From Candidatus Woesearchaeota archaeon (lineage in GTDB: Archaea; Nanoarchaeota; Nanoarchaeia; Woesearchaeales; JAGVZT01), in contig JAFCGF010000023.1 of the NCBI GenBank assembly GCA_017608295.1, positions 1-54,208 on the forward strand: a stretch of 54,208 nt of DNA, read 5' to 3'. Shown here piece by piece: positions 24,766 through 32,745 of this stretch. The position numbers were made by a program, and so were the translations under genes. Position 1 is the first letter of the stretch. Each line of letters starts with the position of its first letter. The notes below the pieces were generated by a model, which was given only the letters and a program-made list of their open reading frames with translations, did not search any database and was not told the origin of the DNA.

Positions 24766-25641
24766 ATGGAGGCTGCTGAAATATTCAGGAAGGTACGCAA
24801 GATCGAGATCAAGACGCGTGGATTGTCCAACCAGATTTTTTCCGGGCAATACCATAGTGTCTTCAAGGGTCGCGGAATGGCTTTCAGCGAGGTGCGGGAA
24901 TATCAGTATGGCGACGATATCCGCAACATCGACTGGAATGTCACCGCCCGTTTCAACCATCCGTACATCAAGATCTTTGAGGAAGAGCGTGAACTTACTG
25001 TGATGTTGCTGATCGATGTGAGTGGCTCGAATCAGTTTGGCACCCGGCATGCCCTAAAACAGGAGGTCATCACAGAGATAGCAGCGGTACTCGCTTTCAG
25101 TGCAATTCAGAACAACGATAAAGTGGGCGTGATCTTCTTCAGCAACCAGGTGGAGAAGTTTATCCCGCCAAAAAAAGGGGTGACACATATTTTACGGATC
25201 ATTCGCGAGTTGATCGATTTTCAACCCGCACACAGGGAGACTAATATTGCTGAAGCGTTGAGATACCTGACCAACGTGATCAAGAAACGGTGTACAGCAT
25301 TTTTACTCTCTGACTTTCTGGATAAAGGTTTTCAGGATGCGATCAAAATCGCCAATAAAAAGCATGACCTGATTGCAGTTCAGGTTTTTGATGTGCGGGA
25401 GACAGAGATCCCTGATGTGGGATTGATCCGGGTGAAGAATGCGGAGACCGGCAAACGGATCTGGGTTGACACCACCAACCGGAAAATCAGACAACGGTAT
25501 CAGAAGTGGTTTGCAAGCCATCAAAAGTTCTTAAATGATATTTTTATCCGAAGCGGTGTCGATGTAGCCCGGGTCAAAACGGATCAGGATTATGTGAAAC
25601 CCCTTATGAACCTGTTCAATAAAAGGGAAGCGCGTAGATAA
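24766..25641 (+). CDS. DUF58 domain protein (VWA-like), BatA/MoxR operon
   Basis: 291 aa from the ATG at 24766; the in-frame ATG at 24709 lies in repeat sequence and would add 19 residues encoded by the array. DUF58 signature GRGMAFSEVREYQYGDDIRNIDWNVTAR near residues 36-62, then a VWA-like core with MIDAS LLIDVSGS (D84). Soluble and probably cytoplasmic; acts with MoxR. Stop at 25639-25641. Confidence 0.92.
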   Translation: MEAAEIFRKVRKIEIKTRGLSNQIFSGQYHSVFKGRGMAFSEVREYQYGDDIRNIDWNVTARFNHPYIKIFEEERELTVMLLIDVSGSNQFGTRHALKQEVITEIAAVLAFSAIQNNDKVGVIFFSNQVEKFIPPKKGVTHILRIIRELIDFQPAHRETNIAEALRYLTNVIKKRCTAFLLSDFLDKGFQDAIKIANKKHDLIAVQVFDVRETEIPDVGLIRVKNAETGKRIWVDTTNRKIRQRYQKWFASHQKFLNDIFIRSGVDVARVKTDQDYVKPLMNLFNKREARR

Positions 25642-25672
25642 TTACGAATTACGAATGAGGAATTATGAATTA
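25642..25672 (+). repeat. Post-stop array running through the next start codon
   Basis: TTACGAATTACGAATGAGGAATTATGAATTA begins right after the DUF58 stop. The ATG of the next gene (25655) is part of it, so the first six or so codons of that protein (MRNYEL) are repeat-derived. Confidence 0.7.
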
Positions 25673-26623
25673 AAATATAAGCTTCTATTATTCCTGCTTT
25701 TCATGAGCGTGGTATCCTTTGCTCAGCAACCGGTTGCCTCCGCAACACTCGATACGAATGCCATGCTGATTGGTGATCAGGTGTTTCTGACCCTTCAGTT
25801 CAGCGGTCCCTCTGAAGCTCAGATCCTCTGGCCATCCATTCCGGATACGATTCTGGAGAAAATAGATGTTCTGGAACGTGAGAAGATCGACACCCTGATC
25901 AGTGAAGAGGGTCAAACCACCTCCTATTCTCAGAATCTCCTGCTTACCTGTTTTGATAGTGGATTCTATACGATTCCGCCCATTTCATTCTACTTTAGAT
26001 TGTTGCCGGATTCAACAATCTATGTTGCAGAAACGCGGATGCACTTCCTGGCTGTTCATACCCTGGCTGTTGACACCACCAAGCCGATTAAACCCATCAA
26101 AGGACCGATGAGAGCGCCATTGACATTCCGGGAGATCCTCCCCTGGATTATCGTTGGCCTTGTCGCCATTGCACTAATTGCTTTTCTTATCTACTACCTG
26201 AGAAAGCGGAAGAAGAAAGAACCCATTTTCCGCATCCGGCCCCGGGTACAACTGAAGCCTCATGAAGTTGCGCTGACAGAGCTCGAGAAACTACGGGTGA
26301 AGCAACTGTGGCAACATGGGAAGGGGAAAGCCTATTATACAGAACTAACTGATATATTACGGAACTATATTGAAGAGCGTTTTCATGTTGCTGCTATGGA
26401 AAGTACCAGCGCTGAGATCCTGCACGATCTGCTGGGAGTGAAGGAAATCAGCCGGAGTGTGTGGGATGAACTTGGCCAGGTACTGATGCTGGCCGATATG
26501 GTGAAATTTGCCAAAGAGAAACCCATGCCCGACCAAAACGAAGAGAGCCTGGAGAAAGGAATACAGTTTGTTAATGATACTCTATATGTTGAACCGGAGA
26601 AAGAAATGAGGAGTGAGGAATAA
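25655..26623 (+). CDS. Bat-operon membrane protein with N-terminal beta domain
   Basis: 322 aa. N-terminal signal segment (LLLFLLFMSVVSFAQQ), a periplasmic beta-rich domain (about 25-155, resembling the first domain of BatD), one span near 160-182 (LPWIIVGLVAIALIAFLIYYL) and a cytoplasmic helical tail with TELTDILRNYIEERFHVAAMESTSAEIL. That tail resembles the C-terminal cytoplasmic part of BatD. Genes of this type sit between DUF58 and batA in Bacteroidota. The last residues (EMRSEE) and the first ones are encoded by intergenic-type repeats. Specific role unknown. Confidence 0.8.
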   Translation: MRNYELKYKLLLFLLFMSVVSFAQQPVASATLDTNAMLIGDQVFLTLQFSGPSEAQILWPSIPDTILEKIDVLEREKIDTLISEEGQTTSYSQNLLLTCFDSGFYTIPPISFYFRLLPDSTIYVAETRMHFLAVHTLAVDTTKPIKPIKGPMRAPLTFREILPWIIVGLVAIALIAFLIYYLRKRKKKEPIFRIRPRVQLKPHEVALTELEKLRVKQLWQHGKGKAYYTELTDILRNYIEERFHVAAMESTSAEILHDLLGVKEISRSVWDELGQVLMLADMVKFAKEKPMPDQNEESLEKGIQFVNDTLYVEPEKEMRSEE

Positions 26624-26743
26624 GGAATAAGGAATAAGGAATGAGGAATGGAAATTGAAAATTAGAAATTAGAAATTTGTTCCTTTGTGAAGCACTTCGT
26701 GTCCTTTGTGGTTAAAAAATGAACGAAATACGAATAGCGAACA
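26624..26743 (+). repeat. Modular intergenic repeat (A-B1-C) ahead of batA
   Basis: A: GGAATAA in three copies then GGAATGAGGAATGG at 26624-26651, followed by AAATTAGAAATTAGAAATT. B1: TTCCTTTGTGAAGCACTTCG then TGTCCTTTGTGGTTAAAAAA at about 26680-26719. C: ACGAAATACGAATAGCGAACA directly joined to the ATG at 26744. The repeats continue from the end of the preceding coding sequence. Confidence 0.75.
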
Positions 26744-27739
26744 ATGTTTAACGGCTTAACATTTGCGAATCCGGGATTTTTGTTCCTGCTGTTGGTCATC
26801 CCGCTGCTGATCGCCTGGTATTTTTACAGATACAGTAGAAATCATGCGGATATTCAGGTCAGCACAACCGAAGGGTTTGAGGGTAAAGGAAAGAGCCTGA
26901 AAATAATCCTCTATCATGCGCTCTATGCCTTTCGATTGCTGGCTATAGCCCTGTTAATCCTTGCTCTTGCGAGACCACAGACCAGTTTACGCAGACAGGA
27001 TGTGACTATTGAGGGAATAGATCTGATCATCGCACTCGACATTTCCGGTTCCATGCTGGCAATGGACTTCAAGCCCGACCGTCTGGAGGCTTCGAAAGAG
27101 GTCGCTATTGAATTTATCGATGGCCGTCCGGATGACCGGGTTGGACTGGTGGTGTTCAGCGGAGAGAGCTTCACACAATGTCCGTTAACAATTGACCACT
27201 CGGTATTGAAGAACCTTTTTCATGATATTAAAAGCGGCATGATCGAAGACGGTACAGCCATAGGGGATGGACTCGCTACAGCAGTGAGCCGCTTGAAGGA
27301 CAGCAAAGCATTGAGTAAGGTAATTATTCTCTTAACGGATGGTGTGAGCAATATGGGATCCATTGATCCGCTTTCAGCTGCAGAGATTGCCAGGCTTTTT
27401 GGGATAAGGATCTATACGATTGGAGTTGGTTCGATGGGAATGGCACCCTATCCGGTGCAAACACCTTTTGGGATGTCTACGCAGAATATGGAGGTGAAAA
27501 TTGATGAGCCATTGCTTCAGGAGATTTCCGGCATGACAGATGGGAAGTATTTCAGGGCTACCAGCAATGCAAAACTAAGAGAGATCTACAGGGAGATCGA
27601 TCAAATGGAAAAGTCCAAGATCGATGTCACAGAGTTCCGGCGGAAGATAGATGAATATGTGCCACTTATTTTGATTGCGCTGGCATTGTTCGGATTGGAA
27701 ATGTTGTTGAGATACACGGTTCTAAGGAATATTCCGTAG
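26744..27739 (+). CDS. batA: BatA, VWA membrane protein (aerotolerance)
   Basis: 331 aa. Two N-terminal spans (about 10-27 and 58-76), then a VWA domain with a complete MIDAS: LIIALDISGSM (D99), a Thr in the PLTIDHS segment and LTDGVSN. A C-terminal span (VPLILIALALFGLEMLL) follows. The domain faces the periplasm by analogy. Bat proteins were named for aerotolerance in Bacteroides fragilis; the molecular role is unsettled. Confidence 0.93.
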   Translation: MFNGLTFANPGFLFLLLVIPLLIAWYFYRYSRNHADIQVSTTEGFEGKGKSLKIILYHALYAFRLLAIALLILALARPQTSLRRQDVTIEGIDLIIALDISGSMLAMDFKPDRLEASKEVAIEFIDGRPDDRVGLVVFSGESFTQCPLTIDHSVLKNLFHDIKSGMIEDGTAIGDGLATAVSRLKDSKALSKVIILLTDGVSNMGSIDPLSAAEIARLFGIRIYTIGVGSMGMAPYPVQTPFGMSTQNMEVKIDEPLLQEISGMTDGKYFRATSNAKLREIYREIDQMEKSKIDVTEFRRKIDEYVPLILIALALFGLEMLLRYTVLRNIP

Positions 27740-27849
27740 GGAATTACGAATTATGAATTAAGAATTACGAATAACCCCCAGCCCCCTAAAGGGGGAGTAA
27801 GTCCCCTTCAGGGGATTTAGGGGTAAAAAACGAATAGCGAAAAACGAAC
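27740..27849 (+). repeat. Modular intergenic repeat (A-B2-C) ahead of batB
   Basis: A: GAATTACGAATTATGAATTA and AAGAATTACGAA right after the stop. B2: a 44-bp element at 27781-27824 with outer arms CCCCTAAA and TTTAGGGG and inner G/C runs, able to form a strong hairpin. C: AAAAAACGAATAGCGAAAAA then CGAAC joined to the ATG at 27850. Confidence 0.78.
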
Positions 27850-28875
27850 ATGTTCCGATTTGCACATATAGAGTACTTTTATCTTCTGGCCCTGATCCCG
27901 GTCTTTATAGCGCTTGTGATCTGGCTTTTTGTCTGGAGGAAAAAGGCATTGCAGCGATATGGACAACTCTCTTTGATTAGCCGGCTGTTGCCTGATATGT
28001 CCAACTTAAAGTTGATCCTGAAGTTTGTGTTGATGATGGTGACCTGGGGATTGCTGGTGTTTGTGCTGGCCGGCCCGCAGACAGGTTCTAAACTGGAAAA
28101 AGTGCAACGAAAAGGAATCGACCTGATCATTGCTCTTGATGTATCCAATTCCATGCTGTCTCAGGATATCAAACCCAACCGGCTAGCCCGTGCCAAGCAG
28201 TCGATCAGCAGGCTCATTGATAAACTGGAGGGAGACCGGATAGGGGTCATTGTGTTTGCCGGAAAAGCATATACCCAACTTCCCATTACAACGGATTATG
28301 CAGCAGCCAAGATGTTTGTGTCCACGATCAATCCCGGGATGCTCCCTACCCAGGGAACAGCTATCGGGGATGCCATTGATCTGGCAATAAAAACATTCGG
28401 GGAATCGAAAAAAAATAAAGCGTTGATCTTGATCAGCGATGGGGAAGATCATGAAGGGAATGTCCTGGAGCAGGCTGAGCTGGCTGCATCCAAAGGAGTC
28501 ACTATCTATACAATTGGCATGGGATTGCCTGAAGGGGGACCGATCCCGGTATACAATGGAGATGTCCTGGTTGGTTTTAAGAAAGATAAAGATGGAAATG
28601 CCATTGTCAGCAAACTGGATGAGACTCTCTTACAACGGATAGCTACCATTGGTAATGGGATGTATGTCCGGGCAACCAATTCAGAAACAGGCTTAAACAG
28701 GATCTTTGACGATATCAACGAAATCCAGAAGTCGGAGATAGAGAGCAAGCAGTTTGCGGATTACGAGAATCAGTTCCAGTATTTTCTGGCGATTGCATTG
28801 ATCCTGATGATAATGGATTTGTTTATTTTTGAAAAGAAAACATTCTGGCTGAAACAAATAAAACCGTTTAACTAA
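27850..28875 (+). CDS. batB: BatB, VWA membrane protein (aerotolerance)
   Basis: 341 aa. N-terminal spans at about 8-28 and 57-76, a VWA core with MIDAS LIIALDVSNSM (D97), LISDGEDHEGN and TIGMGLPEGGPIPV, and a C-terminal span (FLAIALILMIMDLFIF). Paralogue of BatA, with which it probably pairs. MIDAS residues are intact. Confidence 0.93.
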   Translation: MFRFAHIEYFYLLALIPVFIALVIWLFVWRKKALQRYGQLSLISRLLPDMSNLKLILKFVLMMVTWGLLVFVLAGPQTGSKLEKVQRKGIDLIIALDVSNSMLSQDIKPNRLARAKQSISRLIDKLEGDRIGVIVFAGKAYTQLPITTDYAAAKMFVSTINPGMLPTQGTAIGDAIDLAIKTFGESKKNKALILISDGEDHEGNVLEQAELAASKGVTIYTIGMGLPEGGPIPVYNGDVLVGFKKDKDGNAIVSKLDETLLQRIATIGNGMYVRATNSETGLNRIFDDINEIQKSEIESKQFADYENQFQYFLAIALILMIMDLFIFEKKTFWLKQIKPFN

Positions 28876-28990
28876 TTAAGAATTAAGAATTATGAATTAA
28901 GAATGAACCTTCAGCCCCCTAAAGGGGGAGTAAGTCCCCTTCAGGGGATTTAGGGGTTAAATAAAAAACAAAAAGCGAAAAGTGAACAGT
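28876..28990 (+). repeat. Modular intergenic repeat (A-B2-C) ahead of batC
   Basis: A: TTAAGAATTAAGAATTATGA and following units after the stop. B2: positions 28914-28957 are identical, base for base, to 27781-27824. C: AAAAAACAAAAAGCGAAAAG then TGAACAGT joined to the ATG at 28991. Confidence 0.78.
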
Positions 28991-29665
28991 ATGAGAATTG
29001 CATTAATTTTGGTTTTGGTTGGTATGTCGCTGGCAGGGTTTACACAGAAGGAGAACAGATTTCTTCGTGAGGGTAACCGGAAATTCAAGCAGGGCGATTA
29101 TCAGGAAGCTGAAAAAGATTACCGGAAAGCCCTTGAGGTCAACAATGAATCGGTGAAAGGGCAATTCAACCTGGGTGCCGCCGTTTATGAAGAGAAGAAC
29201 TACGAGGAGTCGGCCGGCATTTTTACCGGTCTGGGTGAGAAAAACCTTCCCAAACCTGTTAAGTCGGGAGCCTATCACAACCTGGGGAACTCACTGTTGG
29301 AAGCGAAAGAGTATGAAAAGAGCATTGAAGCTTACAAGCAGGCGTTGATTAACAATCCAACAGATCTGGATTCGAAGTACAACCTGGAGTATGCCAGGAT
29401 GAAATTGCAACAGCAACAACAACAGCAACAACAACAGAACCAGCAAAATAAAGATCAACAGGATAAAGAGGAAAAGGATCAACAGGATCAGCAGAATAAG
29501 GATCAACAGGATCAGCAAAAGCAACCCCCAAAGCCCGATAAGATCTCCAAAAAGGATGCTGAACGAATGCTGGAGGCGATGAAGAATGACGAAAAAAAGA
29601 CCATGGAGAAAGTGAAGAAGCAGAAAGCAAAAATAGGAGTGATTGCTATTGAGAAAGACTGGTAG
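28991..29665 (+). CDS. batC: BatC, TPR protein with Gln-rich tail
   Basis: 224 aa from the ATG at 28991 (signal peptide MRIALILVLVGMSLAGFTQ). A GTG at 28982 would add three residues. Three TPR units cover about 23-130 (GNRKFKQGDYQEAEKDYRKAL, GNSLLEAKEYEKSIEAYKQAL). A low-complexity tract follows from about 137 to 180: eight or more consecutive Gln, then QNQQNKDQQDKEEKDQQDQQ units. The charged C terminus is rich in Lys. Periplasmic scaffold for the Bat complex by inference. Confidence 0.88.
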   Translation: MRIALILVLVGMSLAGFTQKENRFLREGNRKFKQGDYQEAEKDYRKALEVNNESVKGQFNLGAAVYEEKNYEESAGIFTGLGEKNLPKPVKSGAYHNLGNSLLEAKEYEKSIEAYKQALINNPTDLDSKYNLEYARMKLQQQQQQQQQQNQQNKDQQDKEEKDQQDQQNKDQQDQQKQPPKPDKISKKDAERMLEAMKNDEKKTMEKVKKQKAKIGVIAIEKDW

Positions 29666-29838
29666 CACGTTGGAAATGAGGAATGAGGAATGAAGAATGA
29701 GGAATAGATAACCATTAGGGGTTCAGGGGATTACAAAAAGGAACGCAAAGAGCATTTTCCTTGGTGTCCTTCATGAAGCACTTTGTGTCCTTCGTGGTAA
29801 AAAAAAGCGAATAGCGAATAACGAACAGCGAATATAGA
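29666..29838 (+). repeat. Modular intergenic repeat (A, B2 scrap, B1, C) ahead of batD
   Basis: A: GAAATGAGGAATGAGGAATG then AAGAATGAGGAATAG at about 29673-29706. A B2-like scrap TTAGGGGTTCAGGGGATT is at about 29715-29732. B1: TCCTTGGTGTCCTTCATGAA then GCACTTTGTGTCCTTCGTGG plus poly-A at about 29757-29806. C: GCGAATAGCGAATAACGAAC then AGCGAATATAGA joined to the ATG at 29839. Confidence 0.78.
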
Positions 29839-31698
29839 ATGTCTAACAGAATCGTTATAGGATTCATTTTTATGTTGTTTGGCTTGAACCTGGCGGGTCA
29901 GGAGGTTGAGTTCACTGCTTCCGTCAAACCGGTCGTATCAGTAGGGGAGACGTTTATGTTAACCTATTCATTAAATGCTCAGGGGGTGAATTTCAGAGGA
30001 CCGCAAATCCGTGGGCTGAATGTGCTCTCCGGACCGAATACATCCACAACCTCCAGCATCCGTTCCATCAATGGCCGGACCTCCATGACCATCTCCTATA
30101 CCTATTCTTATATATTGCAAGCTTCACGAGTAGGAAATTATGAGATCCCGGCAGCCACAGTTACTGTTGATGGAAAGAGTTACTGGTCGAATAAAGCAAC
30201 TATCCGTGTACAGACCGGAACCGCAGGTTCACAGCAACCTGGTCAAGCCAATAAGCCGGGGGCGCAGCAGACACCTGCTCAGGGAGGTGTTCAAACCAAT
30301 GCAAATGATGTATTCCTGAAAGCATATGTGAACAAAGCAAGGTCTTTTCAGGGAGAAGGCATTATTGTGACATACAAACTTTTTACCAGGGTGCCGATCG
30401 CACAGATCTCCATCAGCAAGCTCTCATCCTTCCGGGGATTCTGGTCCCAGAATCTGTTACGCGACAACGAACGTTTTCCACAGTACAATCAAACCATTAA
30501 CGGGGAGCAGTATGTTGTTGCTGAGATCAGGAAGATCGCTCTCTACCCTTTGAAGAGCGGGAAGCTGACGATTGAACCACTTGAGGTTGAATGCGTTGCT
30601 CAGATAAAAAGGCAAACACGGCAGCGAACAGGAGATCCATTTTTTGATGACTTTTTCAACAACAGTTTCTTCTCCTCTTCTTATGCAACGGTTGAAAAAT
30701 CTCTCAAGTCCAACCCGATTATCATTAACGTCAAAACACTTCCTCTGGAAAATAAACCAGCCTCGTTTGGCGGAGCGGTCGGATCTTTCACCTTCCGTTC
30801 AGAGATTGATAAGACTACCCTTCAGACCAATGAATCGGTTACCCTGAAATTTGTGGTCTCCGGAAAAGGAAATATTCAGTTGATTGAGAAGCTGAATGTC
30901 ACGTTTCCACCAGATTTTGAGGTTTATGACCCGAAGATCGTCAGCGATTATAAAACAACAGCTTCCGGTGTCACCGGGATGCAATCCTTCGAGTATCTGA
31001 TCATTCCAAGGAAACCGGGCGAGTTTAAGATCAAGCCGGTTACGTTCAGTTATTTTAATCTGGCCAGGCAATCATACGTGACACTAAGTAGCCCGGAGTA
31101 TACGCTGAATGTGGAAAAAGGGAGTGGAGAATCTGCCGTTATAACCTATACCGGGGCGAACAAAGAGGAGATACAATACATCGGCAGTGATATCCGGCAT
31201 ATTGAGAACCAGGATTTTACAATTCGGAAAGCGGACACGGGCTTTTTTGGCTCATTGGGATACTTTCTCCTCCTTTTCATCCCGTTGATACTCTTTATAG
31301 CTCTACTGATATTCTTTAAAAAGGAAGCGGCCCGAAGGCGTGATATACGATTGATGAAAAACCGGAAAGCTACCCGGGTGTCACGTAAACGGCTAAGGAA
31401 AGCAGAGGCATTCATGAATGCCGGAAAGCAGAATGATTTTTACGAAGAGATCTCCCATGCTTTATGGGGCTATCTGAGTGATAAATTTGGTATACCACTG
31501 GCCGAATTATCGATGGACTCGGTAAAGGATGCATTGCGACGAAAAGAGGTAAGCGATGAGATCATCGACCAGTTTATATCTACGTTGAATGAAACTGAGT
31601 TTGCCCGTTTTGCTCCGGGTGATAAGACGTTGAAGATGGAGGAGATCTACAGCAAGGCGATGGAGATCATTTCCAGGATTGAAAGGGATCTTAAATAA
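29839..31698 (+). CDS. batD: BatD family protein (oxygen tolerance)
   Basis: 619 aa. Signal segment (IVIGFIFMLFGLNLAGQEVEF), then repeated beta-sandwich domains of the BatD family (YTYSYILQASRVGNYEIPAA near 90-110, FKIKPVTFSYFNLARQSYVTL near 395). One span lies near 470-492 (YFLLLFIPLILFIALLIFF), followed by a basic juxtamembrane segment and a cytoplasmic helical domain. A Pro/Gln/Gly linker sits near 130-150. Fits the BatD length and plan. Confidence 0.92.
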   Translation: MSNRIVIGFIFMLFGLNLAGQEVEFTASVKPVVSVGETFMLTYSLNAQGVNFRGPQIRGLNVLSGPNTSTTSSIRSINGRTSMTISYTYSYILQASRVGNYEIPAATVTVDGKSYWSNKATIRVQTGTAGSQQPGQANKPGAQQTPAQGGVQTNANDVFLKAYVNKARSFQGEGIIVTYKLFTRVPIAQISISKLSSFRGFWSQNLLRDNERFPQYNQTINGEQYVVAEIRKIALYPLKSGKLTIEPLEVECVAQIKRQTRQRTGDPFFDDFFNNSFFSSSYATVEKSLKSNPIIINVKTLPLENKPASFGGAVGSFTFRSEIDKTTLQTNESVTLKFVVSGKGNIQLIEKLNVTFPPDFEVYDPKIVSDYKTTASGVTGMQSFEYLIIPRKPGEFKIKPVTFSYFNLARQSYVTLSSPEYTLNVEKGSGESAVITYTGANKEEIQYIGSDIRHIENQDFTIRKADTGFFGSLGYFLLLFIPLILFIALLIFFKKEAARRRDIRLMKNRKATRVSRKRLRKAEAFMNAGKQNDFYEEISHALWGYLSDKFGIPLAELSMDSVKDALRRKEVSDEIIDQFISTLNETEFARFAPGDKTLKMEEIYSKAMEIISRIERDLK

Positions 31699-31770
31699 TT
31701 ATGAATTATGAATTATGAATTACGAATTTTCCCTTAATGACCTTAATGACTTTAATGACCTTAATGACCA
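31699..31770 (+). repeat. Tandem arrays between batD and batE
   Basis: (ATTATGA)n, three to four units, then ATTACGAA directly after the stop (31699-31725). A second array follows of CTTAATGAC/CTTTAATGAC units (four copies, about 31732-31768) running into the ATG of batE. There is no B1 or B2 element here. Confidence 0.75.
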
Positions 31771-32556
31771 ATGATTAACTGCATCAAAATAAAAACCAGG
31801 TTACAGCTTTTTCTTCTGATATCTGGCTTCTTTTTTCTGGCTTCCGGGCTTTTCGCGCAGGAACCACAGGCAATTATTGCAGAAGGGAACAAAACATATT
31901 CTGACGGGCTTTATTTGGATGCTGTTACGCTCTATCAACAGGTTGCAGAATCCGGTTTTGAAGCGCCGGAACTTTATTATAACATCGGGAACTCCTACTT
32001 CAAGTTGAATGATTTTCCACATGCCATTCTCTGGTATGAACGCGCCAGCCGATTGGATCCGGGAAACGAAGACATCGACTACAATTTGAATGTTGCAAAC
32101 AGCAAGATCGCGGATAAAATTGATCCTCTTCCGGAACTCTTCTATATCAGATGGTACAGGAGCTTGCTCAACCTTTTCCCTGTAAACACATGGGCGATTC
32201 AAACCATCGCTTACTTCATCTTTACACTGGTGGCTGTATCCTTGTATTTCATCTCCCGCAGACTATTCCTGCGCAAAACAGGCTTCTGGGCTGCGATTTT
32301 ATTTCTTTTGCTCACATTGTTTACGGTACTCTTTTCTGTTTCCGGCTATCACCGGATGAAGACCCTTCATGAGGCGATTGTCTTTGATCCTACCATTACA
32401 GTGAAAAGTTCACCGGATGAGAAGAGCATTGACCTCTTTGTGATTCATGAAGGGACAAAGGTTCAACTTCTTGATAAGATCGGCGAATGGTATGAGGTCC
32501 GTATCGCCAATGGATCCGTCGGGTGGCTTCCTGAAGAGTCGCTGGAGGAGATTTAA
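31771..32556 (+). CDS. batE: BatE, TPR and SH3b membrane protein
   Basis: 261 aa. Signal segment (LFLLISGFFFLASGLFAQ), TPR units at about 33-105 (YYNIGNSYFKLNDFPHAILWYERA), two membrane spans at about 135-155 and 167-188, and a C-terminal bacterial SH3 domain at about 198-261 (VKSSPDEKS, GTKVQLLDKIGEWYEVRIAN, GWLPEESLEEI). Last gene of the bat operon; the order moxR, DUF58, extra protein, batA, B, C, D, E is complete. Confidence 0.9.
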   Translation: MINCIKIKTRLQLFLLISGFFFLASGLFAQEPQAIIAEGNKTYSDGLYLDAVTLYQQVAESGFEAPELYYNIGNSYFKLNDFPHAILWYERASRLDPGNEDIDYNLNVANSKIADKIDPLPELFYIRWYRSLLNLFPVNTWAIQTIAYFIFTLVAVSLYFISRRLFLRKTGFWAAILFLLLTLFTVLFSVSGYHRMKTLHEAIVFDPTITVKSSPDEKSIDLFVIHEGTKVQLLDKIGEWYEVRIANGSVGWLPEESLEEI

Positions 32557-32644
32557 TTTCTCATTTCTCATTCCTCATTCCTCCTGCATCGAACCAATCT
32601 CCGGTTTTTCTCGACAACCGAGGGAAGTTCATAGATAAAAATTT

Positions 32645-32675
32645 TTTGCAGAATTAACTTTTTAAATTATATTTG
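32645..32675 (+). promoter_or_regulatory. Complete Bacteroidota promoter, -33 and -7
   Basis: TTTG at 32645-32648, 19-base spacer, TATATTTG at 32668-32675. The leader to the ATG at 32746 is about 65 bases. The best-formed promoter in the window. Confidence 0.75.
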
Positions 32676-32745
32676 TTGGTTTAAACGGAACTTCGATAAA
32701 TAACAATACACATACACAAAATATCAAATAATTAAAACCAGGGAT

